A stretch of DNA of 64,000 nucleotides from Datura wrightii (Eukaryota; Streptophyta; Magnoliopsida; Solanales; Solanaceae). Within the stretch, counting starts at the first letter, position 1, and each line of letters starts with the position of its first letter. The notes below the pieces were generated by a model that saw only the letters and a program-made list of their open reading frames with translations, had not been told where the DNA came from and ran no database searches. This document shows positions 1-9,439 of the stretch, piece by piece. The stretch lies in assembly GCA_035772735.1 (NCBI GenBank), contig JASDFA010000010.1, positions 100,584,001-100,648,000 of the forward strand, in the 5' to 3' direction. The translations under genes and the position numbers were made by a program.

Positions 1-1154
1 GAAAATTAAGGGGCTCCACGATGGAGTCGTGTCACGCTGCCATCACGGATGCATACTGCCCCTGATGATTAAAATAGGCCAAGTTCCAGTGAAGGTCCGC
101 GTTGGGGCCGTGGCACGTTGGCCAAGCCCCACGTTGGGCATAATAACCTGGAGGACCGAATTCCAGTGAGGGTCTGGGTTTGTGGCGTGTCACGGAGGCA
201 GTGCTCCGCGATGCACTCCGTGACACGTTGCTTGTTATTCCGGGAAAAATTCCCACTAGTATAAATAGCACACTTAGGTTTATTTTTAATAATTCTGACT
301 TGGTTGATCAAGAACGTGGGTTACAGGCAGTTGAGAGGATGAAATTCTTAGGGTTCTTCTCTATCTCTTTCTTCCTTATTTCAATTATTTGTATGATTTA
401 CACTCATTTAACAATGTTTAATCCACAAATGAGTGGCTAAATTCACTTCTTGCTGAGGTTAAGAACATTTGTAGTGGAATGTAAATATTGATCATTTTGG
501 TTTTTCAGCTTTTCTTCTATGGTTGTTCTATTAATTCTTATTCTTACTGCATTAATGTTTGGCCAATATTAATGTATATGTAAAAATCCGGTTTGCGCTC
601 GAAAGAGAAAGAAATTGGAAAGTTGTGAATTAATAGGATATGATCTCTTCTTGGTTTGGGAAAATTGAGAATTGATTTACCTTCAGAATAGAAATATATC
701 TGAAAGTCGTATTAGTCAATTAAGGAATCGGTTTCGTATGCCTAGAAGATGAATTTCTTCTTATCACAGAAATGTAGATGGAAGGTTCATGATTCTTAAG
801 TTGGGTTAAATACAAGAGTTTTAATCCATAGGCAATAATTCTTGACTAGAAACTGAAGGAAAGCTTAACCAATTTGTATCAATAAATTTCTTCCCTGCAT
901 GTTTGTTTTAGCCTCAGCATGCTCATTATTATACTTCAGACTCAATTTGTACATTTGTTTTAGATTAGTATAAATTAGGAAACAAACTCTCAAAATCTTC
1001 TTGAAACTATTGTCTGCATTATTAGAGATAGAGTTTATTAACACTTGATTCGATTATTACCTTGGTCCAGTCCCTGTGGGATTGATACTTGGCTTACTTA
1101 ATCCATTTTACTACTTGTTCGACCACGTGCACTTGCGTGTAGTTGTGAAAAACA
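1..1154 (+). repeat. E1 5' LTR (partial)
   Basis: This aligns along its whole length with 8263-9434, the 3' copy. The offset shifts from 8262 to 8280 because the 3' copy has about 18 extra bases near 8398-8416. The first 240 bases or so of the LTR lie outside the window. It holds the dyad module, a TATA box at 260-268 and a leader. The stretch contains short ORFs but no real gene. Confidence 0.92.
15..268 (+). promoter_or_regulatory. E1 5' LTR promoter: two dyad modules and TATA box
   Basis: Dyad 1 is TCCACGATGG (15-24) facing CCATCACGGA (40-49). Dyad 2 is CGTGTCACGGAG (186-197) facing CTCCGTGACACG (216-227), perfect over 12 bp, with inner arms AGTGC/GCACT. TATAAATAG follows at 260-268, preceded by GGGAA-AAA-TTCCC (242-254). 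Position just upstream of a TATA box in a U3 region argues for a regulatory role. No bound factor can be named from sequence alone. Confidence 0.65.
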
Positions 1155-1167
1155 CCGAAAACGTTTT

Positions 1168-1185
1168 TGGCGCCATTGCCGGGGA
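1168..1185 (+). other. E1 primer binding site
   Basis: TGGCGCCATTGCCGGGGA lies 13 bases after the LTR end. It matches the TGGCGCC(G)TTGCCGGGGA type of primer site found in Athila/Tat elements, where tRNA-Asp or tRNA-Arg is the usual primer. The chromoviruses in this window use tRNA-iMet instead. I did not align it to a tRNA sequence. Confidence 0.85.
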
Positions 1186-1289
1186 CTGGCAATTGGTGAA
1201 ATTCTTGTCGTAGGTGTTAGTTTACGATTTCTTATTAGTGTTGACAACTTGGTCTTAGCTTGTCTTTTGCAGATATTGAATTCTGTTGA

Positions 1290-2757
1290 ACACTGGAAAG
1301 GGACAAGGAGCTGGTGGATTCACACTTAGAGCTGGAAAGACAATTCCATCGTCAAAGGAGAGAAGCTCTAGAGAGAAAGCTGCAGTTGCTCAGACAAACT
1401 ATCCTGGAGCAACAACAGAATCCACCAATTGTAAGGGCAACGTTAGTGCCCGAAGAAATGGCAGCTAGGCCGGTTCGCGAAGTGGCAATCCCACATGCTA
1501 ATAACGTTACATCTAGCATTCACAAACCTGAGCCAGGAGGGAGGTTCGAGCTTAAATAGAATATGGTGCAATTACTGCACACCAGCGGGCAATTCACAGG
1601 TCTCCCTCACGAGGATCCACAACAACATCTCCAAAACTTTTTGGAGATAAGTGACACTTACATCCCCGCTGGAGTGTCACCCGATTAAGTCAGGCTTACA
1701 TTGTTCCCATTTTCACTTTTGGGAGAAGCAAAGAGGTGGTTGAAAGCTGAACCACCTAATTCCATCACTACTTGGGATGATCTTGCACGGAAATTTTTGA
1801 TACGGTTCTTTCCATCGGGTAAAACAGCAATATTCTAAGTTTTAAACAAAGAGAGGGGGAGAATCTATATCAAGCTTGGGAACGATTCAAATCGATGTTG
1901 CGGGATTGTCCTCATCATCACCAATCCAATGATGTGCTGGTGCATACTTTCATAGAGGGTTTGGAACCCCACACAAAAATCTTGTTAGACTCAGTAGCTG
2001 GGGGACAAGCATTAGAAAAAACTTATGAGGAGCTGTATACTTTGTTAAACCGTATTTCGCAGGGAAATCCAGAGTGGAATGCGTACTCTTCTAGAGGAGG
2101 AACAAGGAAAGCGGTGGGAGTCTTGGAAGTGGATGGTTTTACAGCTATCGCTGCATAGATAGTTGCATTACAGAATCAACTCAATACCCACTTCAGCAAT
2201 ATGAGCGTGAATCAGTCTCAAGCCCCAGTGAATGTAGTGCAGCAGATTTGGTGCGAAGTGTGTGGCAGTAATGAACACTCAGCTGAGTTTTGTGGTGCGA
2301 ATCCTGATTCAGTGAACTTTGTTGGTAATGTACAGAGAAATAATCACCAACTGTATGGCAACAACTACAACTCTAATTGGAGGAGTCACCCGAATTTCTC
2401 TTAGGGTAGTAATATCCATCAAGGGCAGAGTTCGAGTTAGGGGCACAAAGAAATCAAGGAGGGTAGCAGCACTATCAGTCGCAATATAGAAGCAACAATG
2501 CACCTCCTTCACCACCATCACCCAGCATCGAGGAAATGTTCAAAACGATGATAGCTAACCAAGCTCAATTGCAGGCTGACTATGTGAAATAGGCAGCCGA
2601 TGTAAAGAACAATCAGTTAGCTACAAAGGCATTGGAGTACCAGTTTGGGCAACTAGCTGGAGCTCAGAACACCAGGCCGAGAGGAGGACTTCCGAGTGAC
2701 ACTGACCCCAACCCCAAGCAAGTGAATGTAGTGACCACAAGGAGTGTTTTATAACTC
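1290..2757 (+). pseudogene. gag: E1 gag, degraded
   Basis: Structural protein that packages element RNA. Reading in three frames recovers an Athila/Tat gag. It has a charged N-terminal helix rich in R, E and Q (1302-1400) and a GLPHEDPQQHLQNFLEI segment near 1600-1650. A LFPFSLLGEAKRWL segment lies near 1702-1744 and a TWDDLARKFLIRFFPSGKT segment near 1770-1823. A zinc knuckle CEVCGSNEHSAEFC (CX2CX4HX4C, 2252-2293) is intact, and a typical C-terminal NTRPRGGLPSDTDPNP region lies near 2670-2715. In-frame stops fall at about 1557, 1686, 2156 and 2402, with a frameshift near 1840. No convincing ATG is present; the frame opens after a TGA at 1287. Confidence 0.85.
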
Positions 2758-2759
2758 AA

Positions 2760-3733
2760 GGAGGTGGAACCAGAAAGACCACCGTAGCAGTCGGGAGCAG
2801 TGGAGAATGAGAGGGAACACAATGATGATAGGGGGAAGGAGAAGGAAGCTGAACCAGAAAGACCAACACCCCCGTTCCCTCAAAGATTAAAGAAACACAA
2901 GGAGGAAGCGTGTTTCAAAAAGTTCATGGAGGTGCTTAAACAGGTACACATTAATTTACCTCTTGTTGATGTTTTGTAGGGAGTGCCTAAGTATGCAAAA
3001 TATATCAAGGACATCGTGGCGAACAAAAGCAGGTTGACAGAGTACGCTACGGTGGCGCTTACGGAGGAGTGCACTTCACGGGTTGCCCACAAAGCTCAAA
3101 GACCCTAGGAGCTTTACAATTCAACTTACAATTGGGCAGAGTATCCGAGCTCGTGGATTATGTGATTTGGGAGCGAGCATTAACTTGATGCCGACATCGG
3201 TATTCAAGAAATTGGGCCTAGGCAGTCCTAGACCGACAACAGTGATCTTGCAACTAGCGGATCGTTCTTTGGCCAGACCAGATGGCATTGTGGAGGACGT
3301 GCTGGTGCAAGTGGGCTCCCTAATCTTCCCAGTTGACTTCATCATGCTGGATTTTGAGCCGGATGCGGAAGTCCCATTTATTTTGGGACGTCCTTTCTTG
3401 GCGACTGGGAAAGCACTGATTGATGTAGCTGTAGGGCAGCTAACCATGCGGGCACACAACAAAGTGGAGGTATTGTATGTGTACAAGGCCACGAAGCTTC
3501 CGACCGTGTATGAGGAACTCTCAGTGATCAACGTGCTTGATCGAGCGAATATAGCTCAAAGTGTTGATTCGCGAGAGCCAGTGGAAAAACCACCGGTGAA
3601 GGACCCCCCAAAATTGGAATCGTGGCAAGAAGATCGAAGTGTCATGTTCTTAGTCAATGGGCAGTGATATAAGCATTACTGGGGTGAGGACGATAGTCGA
3701 GAGAAGACATCCGTCACCCTAGAGGATGACTAA
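2760..3733 (+). pseudogene. E1 protease with C-terminal tail; RT-integrase missing
   Basis: The linker (2760-3080) has two stops and a frameshift near 3080. The retropepsin domain then reads openly: GLCDLGASINLMP with catalytic Asp at 3164-3166, and the VPFILGRPFL flap-side motif near 3376-3405. A FLVNGQ...KHYWGED tail follows, ending at TAA 3731-3733 and broken by one TGA at 3665-3667. In full Athila/Tat elements this type of tail comes after integrase (family knowledge). Here it follows protease within about 250 bases, so the RT-RNase H-integrase block looks deleted between them. The intact Asp suggests fairly recent decay of the protease itself. Confidence 0.82.
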
Positions 3734-3774
3734 GCTTCAATGACGTCCAGCCGCGACGGTAAACCAGGCGATGC

Positions 3775-3790
3775 ATGGGAGGCAACCCGT
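3775..3790 (+). other. GGG-AGGCAA-CCC hairpin after the coding tail (E1)
   Basis: CATGGG-AGGCAA-CCCGTG folds as a six-pair stem (one T-G wobble) with an AGGCAA loop. E8 carries the same loop with a different stem at 58682-58697, also just after its protease tail. The matching place and loop suggest an RNA element rather than chance. Confidence 0.55.
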
Positions 3791-4010
3791 GAAATTATTG
3801 TAATACTTGAGTAGATTTAGTAGAAAAAGAAAAAAGAGAACAAAAAATAGAAAAACAAAAATTGTGTTTTATGTTGAAACCTTCTAACCAATTTCTTGTT
3901 GTGAGATGAATTTCAGGTTGAAAGGAGGGCAAAAATGCAAAGGATCACAAAGGAAAAATAGAGGTGAGAAAAATAATAAAAAGTGGCAAAATAGTGAGAC
4001 TGCGCAATGG

Positions 4011-4196
4011 CTCCGTGTCACGGAGGAGGACCTCCGTGTTGACCTCCGTGACACGTTGAGGTGCAATTCTGGAATTTTTAAAATTTCAGAATACCTCCGC
4101 ATTGGCTCCGTGTCATGGAGGGGGTGCTCCGCGTTACGCTCCGTGACACGTTGAGGCTTTAATCGCGACGGGTCACACCGGGTCGCCTGGTGACCC
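4011..4196 (+). promoter_or_regulatory. Internal LTR-like dyad cluster ahead of ORF2 (E1)
   Basis: Three inverted repeats lie in tandem. CGTGTCACGGAGG (4014-4026) faces CCTCCGTGACACG (4043-4055), perfect over 13 bp. CGTGTCATGGAG (4109-4120) faces CTCCGTGACACG (4139-4150) with one mismatch. GGGTCAC (4170-4176) faces GTGACCC (4190-4196). The first two are the same motif as in E1's LTR promoter. The cluster lies between the protease tail and the second ORF, and a promoter for that ORF is the obvious reading. There is no clean TATA box; TTTTTAA near 4211 is the nearest candidate. Confidence 0.6.
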
Positions 4197-4351
4197 TTGC
4201 GAAAATCCCCCTTTTTAACCCCGAATCCCCTTAATTTTCCCTCATTTCTCACCCCCTCCGTGACAAACACCTAAAAACTCCCCCTTCCCCAATGTGAAAC
4301 GGACCTAGGCACAAGTTTTCTTCGACTTTCTTTGATTTCATCGAATTAAAG

Positions 4352-5008
4352 GTATGTTCTTTAACTTCATCTCAATTATTGTCAAATTTTTCGATTTTGA
4401 GCATGTGAAGTGAGTAATACTTTCCCTAATTTTAAATTGAGCTTGAATTCAATTAAGTTATTGTTGATTGATGTTCGTAGAATCATTTTGATTGTATGAA
4501 CTCGATAAATACATGCTTGATCGAATTTTGGTGAAATATGTAGCTAGGGTTAGAATTTGATTGCGAAGAAACTAAATGTGATTGAAAATGTGGAAATTAT
4601 GGGGTGGGCATGTTGGGTAAGGTGAATTGTGTTGTGCTTGATGTGAATATGCTAAGTAAATAATGGATTTTTGGGAGAATGAAATTGTTGAATTGCATAG
4701 AAATTGGTGAATTGCATAGGTTGTGTTGAGAGAACTTTTTGCTAAGTGCTATGTGATGAAATGGTATCGATGGTGATATTTTGATTAGCTGTATGAAGTC
4801 TGAGTATTACGTAGGATTTATTCCATCGAATTCTCTGAATGCACGAGGCATGTTTTTTTTTTTTTGTAAAGTGGAAAGTGAGAATCGTCTTGCCGTAATG
4901 TCGTAATTGTGGCTAAAGACTAAGTGTGGGGTGGCCTAGCTTAACCCAGCCTTAGTCAAAGCTAATTTTGATTTGAATAAAATTGGGACTATCTGTTTGT
5001 TTTGACAG
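4352..5008 (+). other. Candidate leader intron of E1 ORF2
   Basis: AAAG/GTATGT at 4351/4352 is a good plant 5' splice site. TTTGTTTTGACAG ending at 5008 is a pyrimidine-rich 3' splice site. The ATG of ORF2 begins five bases later, at 5014. The interior is AT-rich, has no long ORF, and contains CTAAT-type branch candidates in its last 60 bases. This is an inference from splice signals only. Confidence 0.5.
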
Positions 5009-5013
5009 GAACA

Positions 5014-6234
5014 ATGGCAAGCAGGCAAGACAAAGGAAAGGGCGCATCTACATCGGGCGCCGAAAGGAAAAGAATTAGACTAGGAACAGTAGTCCCAGTA
5101 GCACCAGCGGTTCCGCACGGCCAACGCTGTGAATACGGAACCTGATGGGTTATAGACGAAGGGAAGAAATGGTACACAAAGCATAAGGAGAACAAATACT
5201 TCCCCAAGGAGCACATTGCAAGGGAGCCGTTGGCATAGGAATTCCCCAGAATTGTACACCTGATTGATGCTGTCGGGATGAACTTCATCTTTGAAGAGCC
5301 CAAGGAGTGCAATATCCACCTGATTAGGGAGTTCTACGCCAACTGGAACCCGACACTCTGCAGTCACACCGTCAAAATAAGGGGGCAGGTAGTCACTTTT
5401 GAGCCCCATCACCTTAATGCCATTTTGGGGGCGAGGGACAGAGACTCCCATGTACTCGGGCAGCTGAACATCACTCCACCATACGCGGATATCAGACGCA
5501 CTCTGTGTGGAGCCCTTTCTACAGCACGGTGGAACAGGCATAAGGAGAAGGGCTACCATCAGACGCTGCCCTACTCTCAAATGAACAAGGAAGCCAGAAT
5601 TTGGCTTAAGATCGTGTGTTCCTGCCTGATCCCGGGGGTGCACATGACAGATGTCACTCGGGATCGTGTGTGCTTGGTATACGCCCTGATGAAAGGGCTA
5701 GAGATTAATGTTGGGACGGTGATCATCTCCGCCATGAAGAGAGCCCGTTTGCATCAAGGGCATAGTTACGGGTTTGGTAGCTTGCTGACCACGTTCCTAA
5801 GGGGCTTAGATGTTGAGGAAGAGGCCCTGGACTACATCCCGCAGATGGAGAGGCGTGCTTTGGACGTCACCAAAACTAAGGCACCCGACACCACTCACGG
5901 GCCAGTTCTCACATTAGCCGAGCGACATGCTCGGGATGATCAGTATATGGCCCGCATGTTCGGGATGCAGATGCTGCAGTTGCGCATAGGCGGGAGGCCA
6001 GCAACAGAAGATGAGCTATGGCAGTTCGAGCTAGACTACCCCTTTGGCGAAAATGCCAAGGCTTTATGCCGAGTGGGGCCAACTTTTGTAGAGCCCACTG
6101 ATGATGATGTCCCCACAGATGAGGAGACACGCCGCAATGACTCAGATGTTGAGTCAGATGAGGATAGCGGGTGCGATTTAGATATGGGGGACGAGGCAAC
6201 CGCACCTGACGAAGAAGTGGAATACTTCGATTGA
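5014..6234 (+). pseudogene. E1 ORF2: plant-transposon-protein-domain (Transposase_32 type) protein, two stops
   Basis: From ATG 5014 the frame runs 406 codons to TGA 6232-6234, with stops at TGA 5143-5145 and TAG 5236-5238; the open part is 5239-6234. The N-terminus is short, basic and Ser/Gly-rich. The core shows the family pattern as I know it: REFYANW, then KIRGQVVTF, an LNAILG segment, WLKIVCSCLIPGVHMTDVTRDRV, and YALMKGLEINVGTVI. The C-terminal 60 residues are very acidic (D/E runs). This domain recurs in plant, especially Solanaceae, retroelement-derived proteins. Its biochemical function is unknown to me and I see no DDE or RT motifs. It replaces the lost pol region in position and may have its own promoter and intron. 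Confidence 0.78.
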
Positions 6235-7989
6235 TCAGGGAGTTTCACCACCTACTCTTGTGCTATGCTGAATTTTATGAACACTGGAGTGTTCGATTTA
6301 AGTGTAGGGTGGGAGTAGTTAGTTGCTGGTTGTTTTGTTGTTGCTTATGTTTATGTTTTGTTGTTGTGCCTGTGAAAAATTGTGACCGTGTGATTTTGGT
6401 GTTTTTTTTTGTGTTGTAATTCGGTGTTGTAATTAATGTGAATTTGTTGTATGCTTATGGAGTTGTTGTTAGCTGGTTGTGTAAATATTTTTATTTTATC
6501 AAAATTATCGATATTTTTAAAATTTTTCATTGAAATATTTTTATGATTGGGTTTCTCGGCGTTTGTTTTCGGTGCTTTTATCGAGAATAGTCCCATTGAA
6601 CCGAAGTCGTAAATAGTGACCGCTCCCTATGATGGATGCATGACGACCGTCTTAAGGGAAATGTAGTCGATAGGAGTAGATTTCTTTTGTTCTTTTTAAA
6701 TTCTTTTCTTTTGTTTGTTTGTATCCCAAACATGTCGTTACTTTATGGTTCGAAATTCTTGTTGCGTGTTGTACATGATATTTAGAATGCGAAGGTGATT
6801 CGTATGAAAGCATGCAACTTTGTAAACATGTTGAGATACCTAGACCATAGAGTTCGGTTCGGTGTGATTGAGGCTTAAAGTTTGAATTCTTGTAATTAGC
6901 TGATTGAAGAGTCTGTGAATATGTCTTGAGTTGAGCATGTGCAATGAGTGTGTGGTGAGGTTTCGATTCTTCCATGCTATTGTGAAGTGTCTAGAACTTG
7001 CTTGATGTGTGTATGAAATGAAGTGAAGGATGAGTATTGTAGGAAAGGATGTAGGCATTTCTTTGATTTAACCGAAAGTTTTTTCCATTCTCATACCTAC
7101 CTTGAATGTACATCCTAGTTAGCCCATTGAGCCTTTAGCCTATTTTTTCTTTTGTCGAAAAGGTACAAACCGAGCTTAACCCCTTCTTTTCATTATCCGT
7201 GAATTTGATCCAAAACTCTTAAGCGCTCAAGAAAAGTAATTTTCCCACAGTATCAAGGAGTAGTAATTGTGAAAGGAAAGGAAAAGTGGAAATGGTGAAA
7301 GTAAAGAAAAGGTCAAGGGTGCACGTGCCGAATTTAATGAAATGAAGATGTATAACTAATCTTTGTTATTAAGTCGAGTGTGCGTAAAGATATGGGAATA
7401 AAAATAAAGAAAGGCTTCAAGAAAGGGGAGGATGAAGGAAGAAACAATGCCCATAATGTGGTGGGATGTATTGAAAAGCGCTTACGGGTGCTAGTTGCTA
7501 TTATTGGTTAGCCCAGTATGTACTAGTTCCTTAGCTTACTTTACAACCCATTAAGTCCTACGTGATCTTACATCACTCGTCCTTATATTAGTGGAGTAAT
7601 ACACTAGAGGCAAGCTTATGGGTCATGACATGATGCATGTGAATTCTTTGGGAGAGAGAGCAAAATCGTGTTCATATGCCCCTTCATATAATGTTTTTGA
7701 GATCATATGATTGAAAAGGGGGAAATTCTCTTGTGTTGTGAGGGAACATGCTTGACGAGAGATTTAATTTCGTGTCGGATGTCTTGATCAGCTGATTTGC
7801 ATGAGTTTGCCGAGATCGAGAGTCGACTCTTGAGTCTAGGAGGTCTTAATGTGTTGAACGTCATTGTATTGATGAGACTATGCATGTTTTCTTGATGATT
7901 TTCTATGTAAATAATCGGTATAACCGTAGCTTGAATTGTCGAGCCAAAGTAGCTATGATTGGGTGTCAATTGCATGAGATGTGAGATTA
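6235..7989 (+). other. Non-coding 3' region of E1
   Basis: About 1.75 kb, AT-rich and T/G-skewed early (6300-6480). It holds no ORF with recognisable protein content and no palindrome of the LTR type that I could see. Athila/Tat elements often carry such a long region between the last ORF and the polypurine tract. Confidence 0.6.
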
Positions 7990-8027
7990 TTGTTCGAGGA
8001 CGAACAAATTTTTAAGTGTGGGGTAAG
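7990..8027 (+). promoter_or_regulatory. E1 AGGA hairpin and polypurine tract
   Basis: TTGTTCG (7990-7996), AGGA loop, CGAACAA (8001-8007) form a perfect 7-bp stem. The purine-rich AAGTGTGGGGTAAG (8014-8027) follows and abuts the 3' LTR. The tract primes plus-strand DNA. The same AGGA-loop hairpin precedes the tract in the chromoviruses of this window. Confidence 0.7.
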
Positions 8028-9434
8028 TGATCTTGGGCAGAATTATATGCCCAAGTGATACTCAAATGCTTCATTTCGTCTTGTTTATCCATTGATATTT
8101 GTACATTTTCATGTGATTTGTAGTTAAAATGTGAATTTATACTAACTAACATGATTAGTGTTGTTTTGCAGGAAAAATGTAATTTTAGGAAGCTAAGATG
8201 AATGTTGGGAGAAATCGGGAATGGACTCGAAAGGGAGCAGTGGAAAAGGCCAAGGTCATGCATCAAATTAAGGGGCTCCGCGATGGAGCCGTGTCACGCT
8301 GCCATCGCGGATGCATTCTGCCCCGGATGATTAAAATAGGTCAAGTTCCAATGAAGGTCCACGTTGGGGCCGTGGTACGTTGTCCAAGCCCCGCGTTGCA
8401 TGCCGTGGCACTTTGGGCATAATTACCTGGAGGACCGGATTCCAGTGAGGGTCCGCGTTTGTGGCGTGTCACGAAGGCAGTGCTCCGCGATGCACTCCGT
8501 GACACGTTGCTTGTTATTCCGAGAAAAATTCCCACTAGTATAAATAGCACACTTAGGTTTATTTTTAATAATACTGACTTGGTTGAGCAAGAACGTGGGT
8601 TACAGGCAGTTGAGGGGACCAAATTCTTAGGGTTCTTTTCTATCTCTTTCTTCCTTATTTTAATTATTTGTATGATTTACACTCATTTAACGATGTTTAA
8701 TCCACAAATGAGTGGCTAAATTCACTTCTTGCTGAGGTTAAGAACATTTGTAGTGGAATGTAATTATTGATCATTTTGGTTTTTCATCTTTTCTTCTATG
8801 GTTGTTCTATTAATTCTTGTTCTTACTGCATTAATGTTTGGCCAATATTAATGTATATGTAAAAAATCCGATTTGCGCTCGAAAGAGAAAGAAATTGGAA
8901 AATTGTGAATTAATAGTATATGATCTCTTCTTGGTTTGGGAAAATTGAGAATTGATTTACCTTCAGAATGGAAATATATCTGAAAGTCGTATTAGTCAAT
9001 TAAGGAATCGGTTTCGTATGGCTAGAACATGAATTTCTTCTTATCACAGAAATGTAGGTGGAAGGTTCATGATTCTTAAGTTGGGTTAAATACGAGAGTT
9101 TTAATCCATAGGAAATAATTCTTGACTAGCAACCGAAGGAAAGATTAACCAATTTGTATCAATAAATTGCTTCCCTGCATGTTCGTTTTAGCCTCAGCAT
9201 GCTCATTACTATAGTTCAGACTCAATTTGTACATTTGTTTTAGATTAGTATAAATTAGGAAATAAACTCCCAAAATCTTCTTGAAACTGTTGTCTGCATT
9301 ATTAGAGTTAGAGTTTATTAACACTTGATTCGATTATTACCTTGGTCTAGTCCTTGTGGGATCGATACTTGGCTTACTTAAGCCATTTTACCACTTGTTC
9401 GACCACGTGCACTTGCGTGTAGTTGTGAAAAACA
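8028..9434 (+). repeat. E1 3' LTR
   Basis: Starts TGATCTTGGGCA right after the polypurine tract. It opens with a perfect 8-bp hairpin, CTTGGGCA (8032-8039) facing TGCCCAAG (8048-8055). Dyad modules follow: TCCGCGATGG (8277-8286) with CCATCGCGGA (8302-8311), and CGTGTCACGAAG (8465-8476) with CTCCGTGACACG (8495-8506). TATAAATAG is at 8539-8547. The end is placed at AAAAACA. The next five bases CCGAA (9435-9439) may be target-site duplication. The same five letters also follow the 5' LTR, so the edge is uncertain by five bases. Confidence 0.9.
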
Positions 9435-9439
9435 CCGAA

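Larger units (their letters stand above)
1..9434 (+). mobile_element. E1: non-autonomous Athila/Tat-type LTR retrotransposon (left end outside window)
   Basis: Order seen: partial 5' LTR, primer site, gag, aspartic protease, an RT-less gap, an LTR-like palindrome cluster, a candidate intron, a second ORF of the plant-transposon-protein family, a long non-coding stretch, a polypurine tract, and a full 3' LTR. The gag and DLGAS protease are typical of Athila/Tat elements. No reverse transcriptase, RNase H or integrase is readable on either strand, so the element would need enzymes in trans. The 3' LTR abuts chromovirus E2 inside its integrase, so E1 inserted into E2. The 5' end and left TSD are outside the window. 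LTR boundaries follow TG...CA and the two-LTR alignment; the right edge could be 9434-9439. Confidence 0.9.

Noticed and set aside
180..440. 86-codon frame present in both E1 LTRs (also 8459-8719)
   Set aside because: It overlaps the dyad and TATA box and persists only because the LTRs are similar; no protein features beyond a chance hydrophobic stretch.
3121..3531. 136-codon frame on the minus strand
   Set aside because: It lies antisense to E1's protease, which has clear family motifs; this is a shadow frame.
5014..6234. Host gene
   Set aside because: It lies between E1's LTRs with no independent flanks and belongs to a family known from retroelements; two stops break it.
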